NCBI GenBank assembly: GCA_012270065.1 | Contig: JAAXJB010000082.1 | Coordinates: 103,349-136,587 of the forward strand | Reading direction: 5' to 3' | Source: Rubripirellula sp. | GTDB taxonomy: Bacteria > Planctomycetota > Planctomycetia > Pirellulales > Pirellulaceae | DNA length: 33,239 bases | Shown here: piece after piece, positions 6,551 to 14,161 of the stretch | Layout: every line of letters starts with the position of its first letter | How positions within the stretch are numbered: the stretch's first letter is position 1 | The notes under the pieces: generated by a model | Told to the model about the DNA's origin: nothing | The model's database searches: none | What the model saw: only the letters and a program-made list of their open reading frames with translations | Position numbers and translations under genes: made by a program

Positions 6551-9154
6551 GTGGAAGACTCGACCAATAACTTTCCTACCGCAGAGATTCCCACGCAGGA
6601 TATGCGTGGCATGCGTACTCGCGATATGCACGATGGTGAGGATAGTGGGGATTTTGACCTCGCTTCGGAACCCAAGGGCGATGGGGAGATTCCAAGTCAA
6701 ATAGGCGACTATGCCATCCGTGAACTGATCGGGTCGGGAGGCATGGGGCAGGTTTTCCTCGCCGAGCATACACGCATGCAGCGTCTGGTGGCCGTGAAGA
6801 TGCTGCCTGTCGACCGGATGAAGGATGAGGTCGCGGTATCGCGGTTTTACGATGAAGTCCGAGCGGCCTCCCGCTTGATGCATCCCAACATCGTGACGGC
6901 ATTCGATGCCGGTGAATTGGATGATGTTCACTATCTGGCGATGGAATACGTTGATGGGCAAACATTGACGAAGCTGGTTGCACAGAAAGGACCATTGCCC
7001 GTCAGTGAAGCCGCGGCTGTGATCCGACAGGCGGCGTTAGGGCTGTTGCATGCCCATCGGGCGGGGATCGTGCATCGTGACGTCAAACCCGGAAACGTGA
7101 TGAAGGGTGCTGATGGCACGGTGAAAATCCTCGACCTCGGTCTGGCACGGATCAACTCGGCATCGTTGTTGGATGAAGCGGATGCTGCCGTTAACCCGAA
7201 CGATCCTGAACGCAGACCAAAGGGCAGGTTGGTTGGGACGTTGCCGTTCATGGCCCCCGAGCAACTTGACAACCCGGATGTCGCAGACCCACGCAGTGAC
7301 ATCTATTCCCTGGGTGCCACCCTGTTTTTTCTGCTAACCGGTCGCTCACCGTTCACGGGGGATTATCTGGAACTTGTTTATGGACATCGACACGGGAAGA
7401 TACCCGACCTGATGGAAGCAAGAAACGATGTTGATCTCCAATTCGCCAATATCTTCATGCGAATGATGGCCAAGTCGCCGGATGAGCGATATGCGTCTTT
7501 CGACGAGGTCATCGATGATCTGAGTGACTATGTCAATCGTGAAGACACACCTGCATGGCTTGCGGAGTACTCGGGAGGGCAGGTTTCTGCCGAATCAGGT
7601 GGTTCGTCCATCGGAATGACTGGCACCAGTTCGAGTTCCAAAGTGTTTGCGATTGACCTCGGAATGTTCTTTGGAGCTGCTGCCGAAGCAACTTCCACGG
7701 GAACGGTCAGGTTGCTGACTGCCAACAAGGAAGAAAATGCATCGTTCCGCATGGCAGTAGCGAGTGAGGATGAGCAACTGTTCTTCGGTGCTCAGGCAAT
7801 GGAGCGACGTTTGGCAAGGACCCAGAACCTTGCCTACTGCGTTCCCATGTATATAGGAAAAGATCTCGTCGAACGGGAGATTGCCGGCAGGCAATGTCCT
7901 CCGGAAGTTCTGATGGCGATGATGTTCCGTGATCTTGTGGCAAATACCTGGAGAGACGAAGATCCACCAGCAGTGACCGCCATCACCATCCCCGCAAGTT
8001 ATGATCAATTGCACCGGCAGAGTATTTTGCAGGCGGCCGAAATGGCAGGCCTGAAGTCCGTCCGCCTTGTCCACCGCTCCATTGCCGCAGTTCAGGCAAC
8101 ACTCTTGGAAGATGAGTTCGAAGATCTGGACGAAAATGCTGCCAATGTTGAGGAAGAAATACAGGAACGCATTCTTTTTGTCAGTGTGACCGGCATGGGA
8201 AGTGAGGTTTCGACGTTCCGTGGGGAAGCGAACCGACTGCACCAACTCGCAATCTCGGGGCACTGGAACTCGGGTACCCTGCCGTGGTTGCAGAAGTTAG
8301 TCGAACTGGCCGTGACTGCCTTCAAGAAAGAACATAAGTTCGATCCGCGCAGTTCGCGAAGCACTGTTGCTCAGCTGCAAACCGCCTGCGAGAGGGCGAT
8401 GAATTCCATGACGTTGCTCGACAAGGTAGCGATCAGGTTGAAGGTCGGTGATGACGAGTTCAAAGTTTGGGTCGCCCGTAGACACTGGCTGCAATCCTGC
8501 GAAGACTTGGCGGCACAGCTCCGAAAAACAGTCAAGAGGGCGTGTCGTGACGCATCGCTTCCGTTAAGCGAGGTGGATCGCTGCGTGATCCTGGGGCCGA
8601 TTTTGAAAATACCCATGGTTCGCAACGCCGTCCTGCGGGGAATCAATCCCGATGTGACTTATTCAATGGTTGATCGCACTGACACGGCGCGAGGTGCTGC
8701 CGCATGTCTTGCTGCTGAATTGCCTGGCAGAGGCGCGTCGATTGCCATGCCAGCCCGCGGAGTTACCGGGCAGACCATTGGTATTGTGGTTGAAGATGTC
8801 AAGGGACGTCGACGCATCTTGCCGCTGATCCCCTTCGGTACTTCTCTGCCTGCCAGAACCAACCGGCGATTGACCGTTGGTTCCGAACGCGATTCCATGA
8901 CTCTTTCGCTTGTTGAATCCTCCGGATTGTCACGCAATGATTGGCAGACATTGGGAAGATCTGAAATCAAGATAGATGATGGTGTGAATCGTTCTCGGAT
9001 GATTGGTTTTGAGATTGACGTCAACGGTCTGTTGATTGTGCGAGCGCAAGCCGAGGGCGCGACTTCCAGTAATCGAATGCCGACGCTTCCTGAACCCAAA
9101 CTCACAGACGAACAAATTGCCGAGTGGACACGATGGCTTGATGCGGTACTGTGA
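6551..9154 (+). CDS. Ser/Thr protein kinase fused to a degenerate Hsp70-like domain
   Basis: This 867-residue protein joins two modules. Residues 53-330 form a PknB-type Ser/Thr kinase: glycine loop LIGSGGMGQVFLA (59-71), VAVK Lys83, HRDVKPGN (175-182), metal-binding DLG (195-197), APEQ (235-238) and SDIYSLG (249-255). All catalytic residues are present. After a Ser/Gly linker, residues 364 to about 835 follow the Hsp70 plan in order: FAIDLG (366-371), ITIPASYDQLHRQSILQAAE (479-497), a lobe II strand region (541-556), ILGPILKIPMV (680-690), and a beta-rich part like the Hsp70 peptide-binding domain (IPFGTSLPAR, then FEIDVNGLLIVRAQ). The helical lid is absent. Phosphate-binding residues are altered, so ATPase activity is doubtful. 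There is no membrane segment. The start is GTG 6551, with ATG 6602 as alternative. Likely a cytoplasmic sensor kinase; targets unknown. Confidence 0.9.
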   Translation: MEDSTNNFPTAEIPTQDMRGMRTRDMHDGEDSGDFDLASEPKGDGEIPSQIGDYAIRELIGSGGMGQVFLAEHTRMQRLVAVKMLPVDRMKDEVAVSRFYDEVRAASRLMHPNIVTAFDAGELDDVHYLAMEYVDGQTLTKLVAQKGPLPVSEAAAVIRQAALGLLHAHRAGIVHRDVKPGNVMKGADGTVKILDLGLARINSASLLDEADAAVNPNDPERRPKGRLVGTLPFMAPEQLDNPDVADPRSDIYSLGATLFFLLTGRSPFTGDYLELVYGHRHGKIPDLMEARNDVDLQFANIFMRMMAKSPDERYASFDEVIDDLSDYVNREDTPAWLAEYSGGQVSAESGGSSIGMTGTSSSSKVFAIDLGMFFGAAAEATSTGTVRLLTANKEENASFRMAVASEDEQLFFGAQAMERRLARTQNLAYCVPMYIGKDLVEREIAGRQCPPEVLMAMMFRDLVANTWRDEDPPAVTAITIPASYDQLHRQSILQAAEMAGLKSVRLVHRSIAAVQATLLEDEFEDLDENAANVEEEIQERILFVSVTGMGSEVSTFRGEANRLHQLAISGHWNSGTLPWLQKLVELAVTAFKKEHKFDPRSSRSTVAQLQTACERAMNSMTLLDKVAIRLKVGDDEFKVWVARRHWLQSCEDLAAQLRKTVKRACRDASLPLSEVDRCVILGPILKIPMVRNAVLRGINPDVTYSMVDRTDTARGAAACLAAELPGRGASIAMPARGVTGQTIGIVVEDVKGRRRILPLIPFGTSLPARTNRRLTVGSERDSMTLSLVESSGLSRNDWQTLGRSEIKIDDGVNRSRMIGFEIDVNGLLIVRAQAEGATSSNRMPTLPEPKLTDEQIAEWTRWLDAVL

Positions 9155-9264
9155 GAAGAGTTTTCGTACTGCTTGTGCTTGATCGCGTTCTGATTCCACA
9201 GGCTTGCCACGTATCGGGCAGGCTGTCCGGGAACTGGCTCGATCGTCAACTGATCATGCTCTGA

Positions 9265-9291
9265 TTGACTTCACAGGGCTTTTGGTAGACT
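9265..9291 (+). promoter_or_regulatory. Weak candidate sigma-70 promoter for the histidine kinase
   Basis: TTGACT (9265-9270) and TAGACT (9286-9291) lie 15 nt apart in the 299-nt gap between the kinase-Hsp70 gene and the histidine kinase. The spacer is shorter than the usual 16-18, so this is weak. Nothing else notable is seen in this gap. Confidence 0.2.
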
Positions 9292-9453
9292 CTTTTCCCG
9301 GTCGTTGGTATCCGACCCGATCTCGCTGGCGATTCTTCGGCTCTCGATGATTTGCGTGGTGGCGATTGGAAGATCCGGGATTCATGAAGCACGCGTTGCC
9401 ACGCTTGATCGGTCGTGATTTTGGCATGATTCAAACACGAAAGGAAGATTCTG

Positions 9454-10629
9454 ATGCTCGATGGCCATACCGAAGCCATGAACGATTCGCAGCAAAATGA
9501 TCTGCTGTGTGAGGTATTGGCCGACGGAAGCATGATGCGTTGGAATCACGGCTGGTTCAAACTCGTCAGTTCGTGTTCTCCGACTGCATCTGTTCCGGTC
9601 GAAAAAATGATGGGCAGTGATTTCATGCAGTGGGTCCATGAGGAGGATCATTCGCATGTGAGTGAGGTGCTGGATCTATCTGATGCTGATGACCGACCAC
9701 GATCCATTCAGTTCCGTTTAGCCGGGGAAACCAGCGAAAGGGTTTTCATGGTTTGGTATCGCGTGTGTGACCCGCAGGGAAATGCTTCCATCATTGGCTT
9801 GGGGCATTCAGTGCCTTGTGATTTCACTCGAAATGCTGAACAGGAGGCATCTTCGCCAGTTTCAATTACATCCAGCGAGAATGTTGCGAAAGACGACAAT
9901 AAAAATGGTCAATACTTGCTAGACAGTGCAGAGTTGGCCTCTTTCGCGGGAAGGGCGAATCACGATTTGCGGGCGCCACTGCGTGCTATCAGTGGGTTGT
10001 CCCAGATTCTGGTCGAAGATCATAAGGACCAGCTTGATGAAAACGGCGTTGATTATCTTCAGAGAATTGCGGCGGCAGCAAAGCGAGTTGCAAACACCGT
10101 TGATGGCGTAACGGATTATCTCCGACTTGCCGGGTACGGTTGTAGTTTTCAAAACGTGGATTTGAATCAAAGCGTAGACGAAATCGTAGAATTTCATGGT
10201 AGCCATGAGGCTGGTTGGCGAGGGGAAGTGTTATCGGAGACGTTACCACTTGTTCATGGAGATCCCGCGCAACTTCGTACCTTGCTGCAAGAACTTGTCG
10301 GTAATGGTATCTGTCATAATGATGCCGCGAACCCGAGTGTTCGATTGGTCGTCGACCCGATTGGGTTGCGTGACGCGTTGCAATATTCCAGTTCTCGCGT
10401 CGTGATTGGTGTTGTTGATAACGGCGTTGGGGTTGATGAACAGTACCGCAACGATATTTTTTCTGCCTTCAGGAAACTCAGTCCCATCGGTGAGGAGAGT
10501 GGTCTGGGACTTGGCTTGGCCATTGCACTTAGAATTGTGAGGCGTCATGGCGGCGATCTTCGCTGTTACGGACACGAAGACGGAGGGAGCTGTTTTGTTT
10601 TTGATTTGCCGGTTGCTGTCAAAGAATGA
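9454..10629 (+). CDS. Soluble PAS-like sensor histidine kinase
   Basis: This is a 391-residue two-component histidine kinase with no transmembrane segment, so it should sense an intracellular signal. Residues about 22-125 look like a PAS-type fold (MGSDFMQWVHEEDHSHV is typical of PAS). The phospho-acceptor His170 lies in NHDLRAPLRAISGLSQIL, a HisKA box close to that of phytochrome-type kinases. The HATPase_c part has the N-box ELVGNG (Asn284), the G1 motif VDNGVGV (321-327, Asp322), an F-box (DIFSAFRKL) and G2 SGLGLGLAIALRIVRRHGG (349-367). The ATG at 9454 is preceded by a good AAGGAAG ribosome site; an ATG at 9478 is the alternative. No response regulator is encoded next to it, so its partner lies elsewhere. 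It follows the kinase-Hsp70 gene on the same strand after 299 nt. Confidence 0.93.
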   Translation: MLDGHTEAMNDSQQNDLLCEVLADGSMMRWNHGWFKLVSSCSPTASVPVEKMMGSDFMQWVHEEDHSHVSEVLDLSDADDRPRSIQFRLAGETSERVFMVWYRVCDPQGNASIIGLGHSVPCDFTRNAEQEASSPVSITSSENVAKDDNKNGQYLLDSAELASFAGRANHDLRAPLRAISGLSQILVEDHKDQLDENGVDYLQRIAAAAKRVANTVDGVTDYLRLAGYGCSFQNVDLNQSVDEIVEFHGSHEAGWRGEVLSETLPLVHGDPAQLRTLLQELVGNGICHNDAANPSVRLVVDPIGLRDALQYSSSRVVIGVVDNGVGVDEQYRNDIFSAFRKLSPIGEESGLGLGLAIALRIVRRHGGDLRCYGHEDGGSCFVFDLPVAVKE

Positions 10630-10676
10630 GTGTTTGATGCCTGGGGTTTGGATTCTGGAAACTGATGTCAGTGAAG

Positions 10677-10694
10677 GCGTAGTTGCGTCTACGC
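10677..10694. other. 6-bp stem, 6-nt loop hairpin
   Basis: GCGTAG TTGCGT CTACGC forms a perfect 6-bp stem in the gap after the histidine kinase. There is no T-tract, so it is not a standard intrinsic terminator. It also lies inside the possible small frame 10637-10843. Confidence 0.3.
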
Positions 10695-10845
10695 GGATTG
10701 ACAATGAATACCTTGCCGATCGACTCAAGCGAGTTGCAACGCATCGAGCACATTCAACAGTGTGGCTGTTGTTTTGGTTAATGCAGGATTTCAGACTTCC
10801 GTTCATTGTGCGGCGCTGGGTGTATCTTGAGGGTGGTGGCTGAAG

Positions 10846-11607
10846 ATGAGTGCTGTTGAACTTGGCTGGTATTTTCTGTTGGTCTTGGCTGGTTTTGCCG
10901 CCGGAATCGTAAACTCGATCGCCGGCGGTGGCTCATTCTTGACTCTGCCCGCGTTGATGCTTTTCGGGCTGGATCCCAAGATGGCCAATGGTACGAATCG
11001 AGTGGCTGTTCTGTTTTCCAGTGCTTCAGCGGTGGCGACTTTCAGAGCGCATGGCCATTTTGACCGAAGTCTTGCGATCAAAGTCGGGGTTCCATGCTTA
11101 ATCGGAGTACCTCTGGGATCTTTACTGGCAGTGCATCTTTCGGCTGACGCGTTTCGAGGCGCGTTCGGGATCCTTTTTCTTGTGATGGCGGCGATCATCC
11201 TATGGGATCCAAAGCGTTTGACTGCCATGAAAGAGGGCGCAACGTTGCCGCACTGGAAACTTGCACCTGTATTTGTGTTGATTGGCATTTATGTCGGTTT
11301 CATGCAGGCCGGGATGGGAATTTTGCTGCTGGTCGCCATGAGCTGGTTGAATCGAGGGGATTTGGTGGGATCCAATGCGGTAAAAAATTGTGTGGGTTTT
11401 GTCGTCACCCTCGCTGCATGTGCTGTTTTCGTTGCTTATGGATTGGTTTCCTGGATTCCAGCGTTACTGATGGCTGCTGGCAATGTTTTTGGTGGCATTG
11501 TTGGTGCTCGTTTGGCTATCAAAAAAGGAAACCGCCTGGTGTTTGGATTTCTGATCCTGATCATGATCATCACAGGTGTCAAAATGCTGCTTGAGAGTCT
11601 GTTCTGA
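10846..11607 (+). CDS. TSUP family (TauE/SafE) membrane permease
   Basis: This 253-residue polytopic inner-membrane protein matches the sulfite exporter TauE/SafE (TSUP) family, whose members move sulfite, sulfonates, sulfoacetate or other small organic anions. Each half of these proteins carries a glycine/asparagine motif. Here the first is seen as GFAAGIVNSIAGGGSFLTLP (residues 16-35), followed by MANGTNRVAVL, and the second as GFMQAGMGILLLVAM with GSNAVKNC. I count about seven to eight hydrophobic helices, the normal length for the family. The ATG at 10846 follows a GGTGG-rich stretch. Substrate cannot be read from the sequence. The sulfatase further downstream (14162) makes a sulfur-compound role thinkable, but the genes are not in one tight operon. 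Confidence 0.92.
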   Translation: MSAVELGWYFLLVLAGFAAGIVNSIAGGGSFLTLPALMLFGLDPKMANGTNRVAVLFSSASAVATFRAHGHFDRSLAIKVGVPCLIGVPLGSLLAVHLSADAFRGAFGILFLVMAAIILWDPKRLTAMKEGATLPHWKLAPVFVLIGIYVGFMQAGMGILLLVAMSWLNRGDLVGSNAVKNCVGFVVTLAACAVFVAYGLVSWIPALLMAAGNVFGGIVGARLAIKKGNRLVFGFLILIMIITGVKMLLESLF

Positions 11608-11902
11608 AGCCGTGGATTTCTGTCATGCCGCTGCATTTGGAACTTTTTTTAGATGGTTGGTTGAGCGGATTTGTGCAGGAAAAGGTGTGAGTTCCTGATC
11701 TTGGTTTTGTTCAGATGGACATTTGTATTCCGGCTTTGTAGCAACAAAAATTGGCTGCTGTCCGGATGCGGTCGTCGGAATGTACTATGATCATTGCCGC
11801 ATCAGGATTCGTATGTCGCGGGCAGAACGGACAGGTAGCTGTGCTCGTTCGGGATTTTGCGCAATCCGTTTTTACTTCCACCTGTTGTTTTGAGGATGTT
11901 TG

Positions 11903-13249
11903 ATGGCTGACGGAACGCATAGTGCACGCCAAACACTTTACATCTGTCTCGCGATCGTGATCGCGATTGTCTTTGCAATCATGGCGCCTACCTTTGCCAT
12001 GAAGTTTCACCTTGGTGGTGAGGTATTCCTCAACCTGTTGAAGATGATGGTAGTGCCCCTGGTCATGTCCAGTGTGATGTGCGGGATTCTTGGAATGGGA
12101 GACGTCCGAAAACTCGGCAAGCCGGGTCTGTATACAGTTCTGTATTACCTGTGCACCACTGTTCTTGCCGTGGTAGTTGGGTTGGTGGTTGTGAATATCA
12201 TCAGGCCCGGTGTCGGCACGGTTTCAGAGGAGGCCCGCGCAGAAATTGAGGGCGAGGGTTCAGCAACTGGAGACGTTATCTACGAATATCTTTCGAGCCA
12301 GGTGAATTTGCCAAAAGAGCAGGTTGCAGAGTTCTTCGGAGCGGCAGAACAGACGGAACCGTCGATCGGGATGATACTCGAAAATCTTGTGACTTCCCTG
12401 TTTACTGACAACCTGTTTGCTGCTGCCAGTGAAACGAATCTTTTACCGCTGATTGTGTTTTCCATCATTTTTGCTGGAATGCTTACGACGCTGGGTGAAA
12501 ACGTTGATGCACTCAAAACGGGCATTGAACAGATCAATCATGCGTTGATGGCGTTTGTGATGCTGTTGATGAAAATTGCTCCTTTGGGAATATTTTGCCT
12601 CGTCACGGCCAGATTTGGCGAGGCTCAACATGAGGGCGAACTTGTACAGGTTATCCAGCAGACTGGCTGGTACATGATGACGGTCTTAACAGGACTGGGG
12701 CTTCATGCGCTGGTCACGCTGCCTCTGTTGTTCTGGATCTTCACCAAACGGAATCCATACAAGTTTCTCTGGCAGATGTCGCGGGCTGTTTTGACCGCTT
12801 TCAGTACAGCCAGTTCATCGGCAACGCTACCTGTCACGATGGACTGTGCAGAAAAAGAAGCCGGGGTGTCCGAGCGAAGCGCTAATTTTGTTCTTCCGCT
12901 TGGAGCGACGATCAATATGGACGGAACGGCGCTGTATGAAGCTGCCGCTGCGATTTTTATCGCTCAGGTCATTGGCATGGACCTCACGTTCATGCAGCAG
13001 GTTACGATCGCCATGACGGCGACGTTGGCCGCGGTGGGAGCTGCCGGAATTCCGGAAGCGGGGCTGGTTACCATGTTGATCGTGCTCAATGCGGTGGGTT
13101 TGCCAGTGGAATACGTGGCACTCATTTTGAGCGTGGACTGGTTGCTGGACCGTTTTCGAACGGCGGTGAATACTTTCGGGGATGCTTGCGGTGCGGGGAT
13201 CATCGACACCAATTTTGCTTCCGAAATGGGTGGTAGTGAATCTGCCTAG
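11903..13249 (+). CDS. Glutamate/aspartate:cation symporter (DAACS), EAAT-like
   Basis: This 448-residue inner-membrane symporter belongs to the dicarboxylate/amino acid:cation family (GltPh, GltP, animal EAATs) and should import acidic amino acids with Na+ or H+. The ATG at 11903 has GAGG seven bases upstream. Hallmarks are KMMVVPLVMSSV in the scaffold region, the serine-rich hairpin STASSSATLPVT, the cation motif NMDGTALYEAAAAIFIAQ, the second hairpin GAAGIPEAGLVTM and the substrate motif DRFRTAVN (Asp416, Arg419, Asn423). The Arg corresponds to the residue that holds the substrate side-chain carboxylate in EAATs and GltPh, so glutamate or aspartate is the best guess. A loop of about 55 residues, acidic at its start, sits between early helices (near residues 105-160). 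The wording of the core is nearer to animal EAATs than to E. coli GltP. Confidence 0.94.
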   Translation: MADGTHSARQTLYICLAIVIAIVFAIMAPTFAMKFHLGGEVFLNLLKMMVVPLVMSSVMCGILGMGDVRKLGKPGLYTVLYYLCTTVLAVVVGLVVVNIIRPGVGTVSEEARAEIEGEGSATGDVIYEYLSSQVNLPKEQVAEFFGAAEQTEPSIGMILENLVTSLFTDNLFAAASETNLLPLIVFSIIFAGMLTTLGENVDALKTGIEQINHALMAFVMLLMKIAPLGIFCLVTARFGEAQHEGELVQVIQQTGWYMMTVLTGLGLHALVTLPLLFWIFTKRNPYKFLWQMSRAVLTAFSTASSSATLPVTMDCAEKEAGVSERSANFVLPLGATINMDGTALYEAAAAIFIAQVIGMDLTFMQQVTIAMTATLAAVGAAGIPEAGLVTMLIVLNAVGLPVEYVALILSVDWLLDRFRTAVNTFGDACGAGIIDTNFASEMGGSESA

Positions 13250-13296
13250 AAGCACACGCAAACGGTATGGAGCTCCAGAGGTTGGTCGCAGGTATT

Positions 13297-13327
13297 GAGC
13301 TTGAAGAGAACCTGATTCTTCAAGTTC
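13297..13327. terminator. 11-bp stem hairpin downstream of the symporter gene
   Basis: GAGCTTGAAGA and TCTTCAAGTTC (11 pairs, one G-U) surround a nine-base loop, 47 nt after the symporter stop and 49 nt before the next start. No T-tract follows, so it may be a mRNA end-protecting hairpin or a regulatory site rather than a classical Rho-independent terminator. Confidence 0.4.
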
Positions 13328-13375
13328 ACGCAAGTTCTTGCTAGCCGATGTTGGCTTTACGGGGGAGCCGCATAG

Positions 13376-14059
13376 ATGAAAACGGATCAAGACGACAATA
13401 CCGAAATTCATCCACTTGATATCGACTATACGGACGTTGAGGACAAACCGGAACGGCGGTTGCAGTGGAGCGTAGTACCTGCGATCAATCTCGGCATTGT
13501 TTGCTTTGCCTTGGCAGCGTTGATGATGGTGATTGCGATCATCACGAGCCAATTGGGTGGTATGAGTGCGGCGTCCATGGAGCAGGCCTATTTGTTCCGT
13601 AGGCTTGGAAGTCTGCTGATACTCGCGGGTGGGTTGTTCATTCTTCACGGAGTGCGTTCCAACTCTGATGTTCATGTCGAGAGACGGAAACGGGCAAAAG
13701 AAAAAAAAGAGGAAGCAGCCAGAAACAAGGCGTTGGTACGTTTCCAGATCGGAGGTAAAGATCCAGAAAAAGCGATCGATTTGCAGGATTGGATATACGC
13801 CCTGAAGAAATTTCCGTTCCTGGTGCCAAAGCAAGACGCGACTTCGGGAATGCCGTCTGAGTTTGAAGACGTCAATGTAGTTTGGAAGGACACCATCGTG
13901 GCAGTTCTTCGATGGGATCTTTCGGTTCCCGGGCGCATTCATGTGGTCACGAGGCTGCGTTACCTGGAGACATTAAAAATACCGTTCGAGATGCTACTTG
14001 CTGAATTGGGTGCGGATTCAGACTTGGCGAATTGCACGGATGGAGATTTGGTGGATTGA
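13376..14059 (+). CDS. Two-helix membrane protein of unknown function
   Basis: This 227-residue protein is not recognised. It opens with an acidic, polar N-terminus (about 28 residues), then two hydrophobic helices at about 32-59 (VVPAINLGIVCFALAALMMV) and 73-91 (LFRRLGSLLILAGGLFILHG). A strongly charged Lys/Arg/Glu linker follows (RRKRAKEKKEEAARNK, about 103-118), then a soluble domain of about 110 residues with mixed strands and helices (ALVRFQIGG, VVWKDTIVAVLRWDL, IHVVTRLRYLE). By the positive-inside rule the charged linker and C-terminal domain should face the cytoplasm. The ATG at 13376 has a strong GGGGGAG ribosome site. It lies between the symporter and the sulfatase with 126 and 102 nt gaps, so no operon partner is evident. 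Confidence 0.75.
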   Translation: MKTDQDDNTEIHPLDIDYTDVEDKPERRLQWSVVPAINLGIVCFALAALMMVIAIITSQLGGMSAASMEQAYLFRRLGSLLILAGGLFILHGVRSNSDVHVERRKRAKEKKEEAARNKALVRFQIGGKDPEKAIDLQDWIYALKKFPFLVPKQDATSGMPSEFEDVNVVWKDTIVAVLRWDLSVPGRIHVVTRLRYLETLKIPFEMLLAELGADSDLANCTDGDLVD

Positions 14060-14161
14060 GATCGTTCCTGCGTGTGCGAACTATGCATTATTGTTGTTCA
14101 GCGGGAGCCCATCTACAATTCGCAGCAGGAATATCTTTGTCCGCATATCCGATTGGCTCTC

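Noticed and set aside
12827-13942. 371-codon minus-strand frame across the symporter end and the next gene
   Set aside because: It overlaps two well-supported plus-strand genes and has no protein features.
14072-14161. 30-codon N-terminal extension of the sulfatase from a GTG
   Set aside because: It would hide a good signal peptide that begins at ATG 14162.
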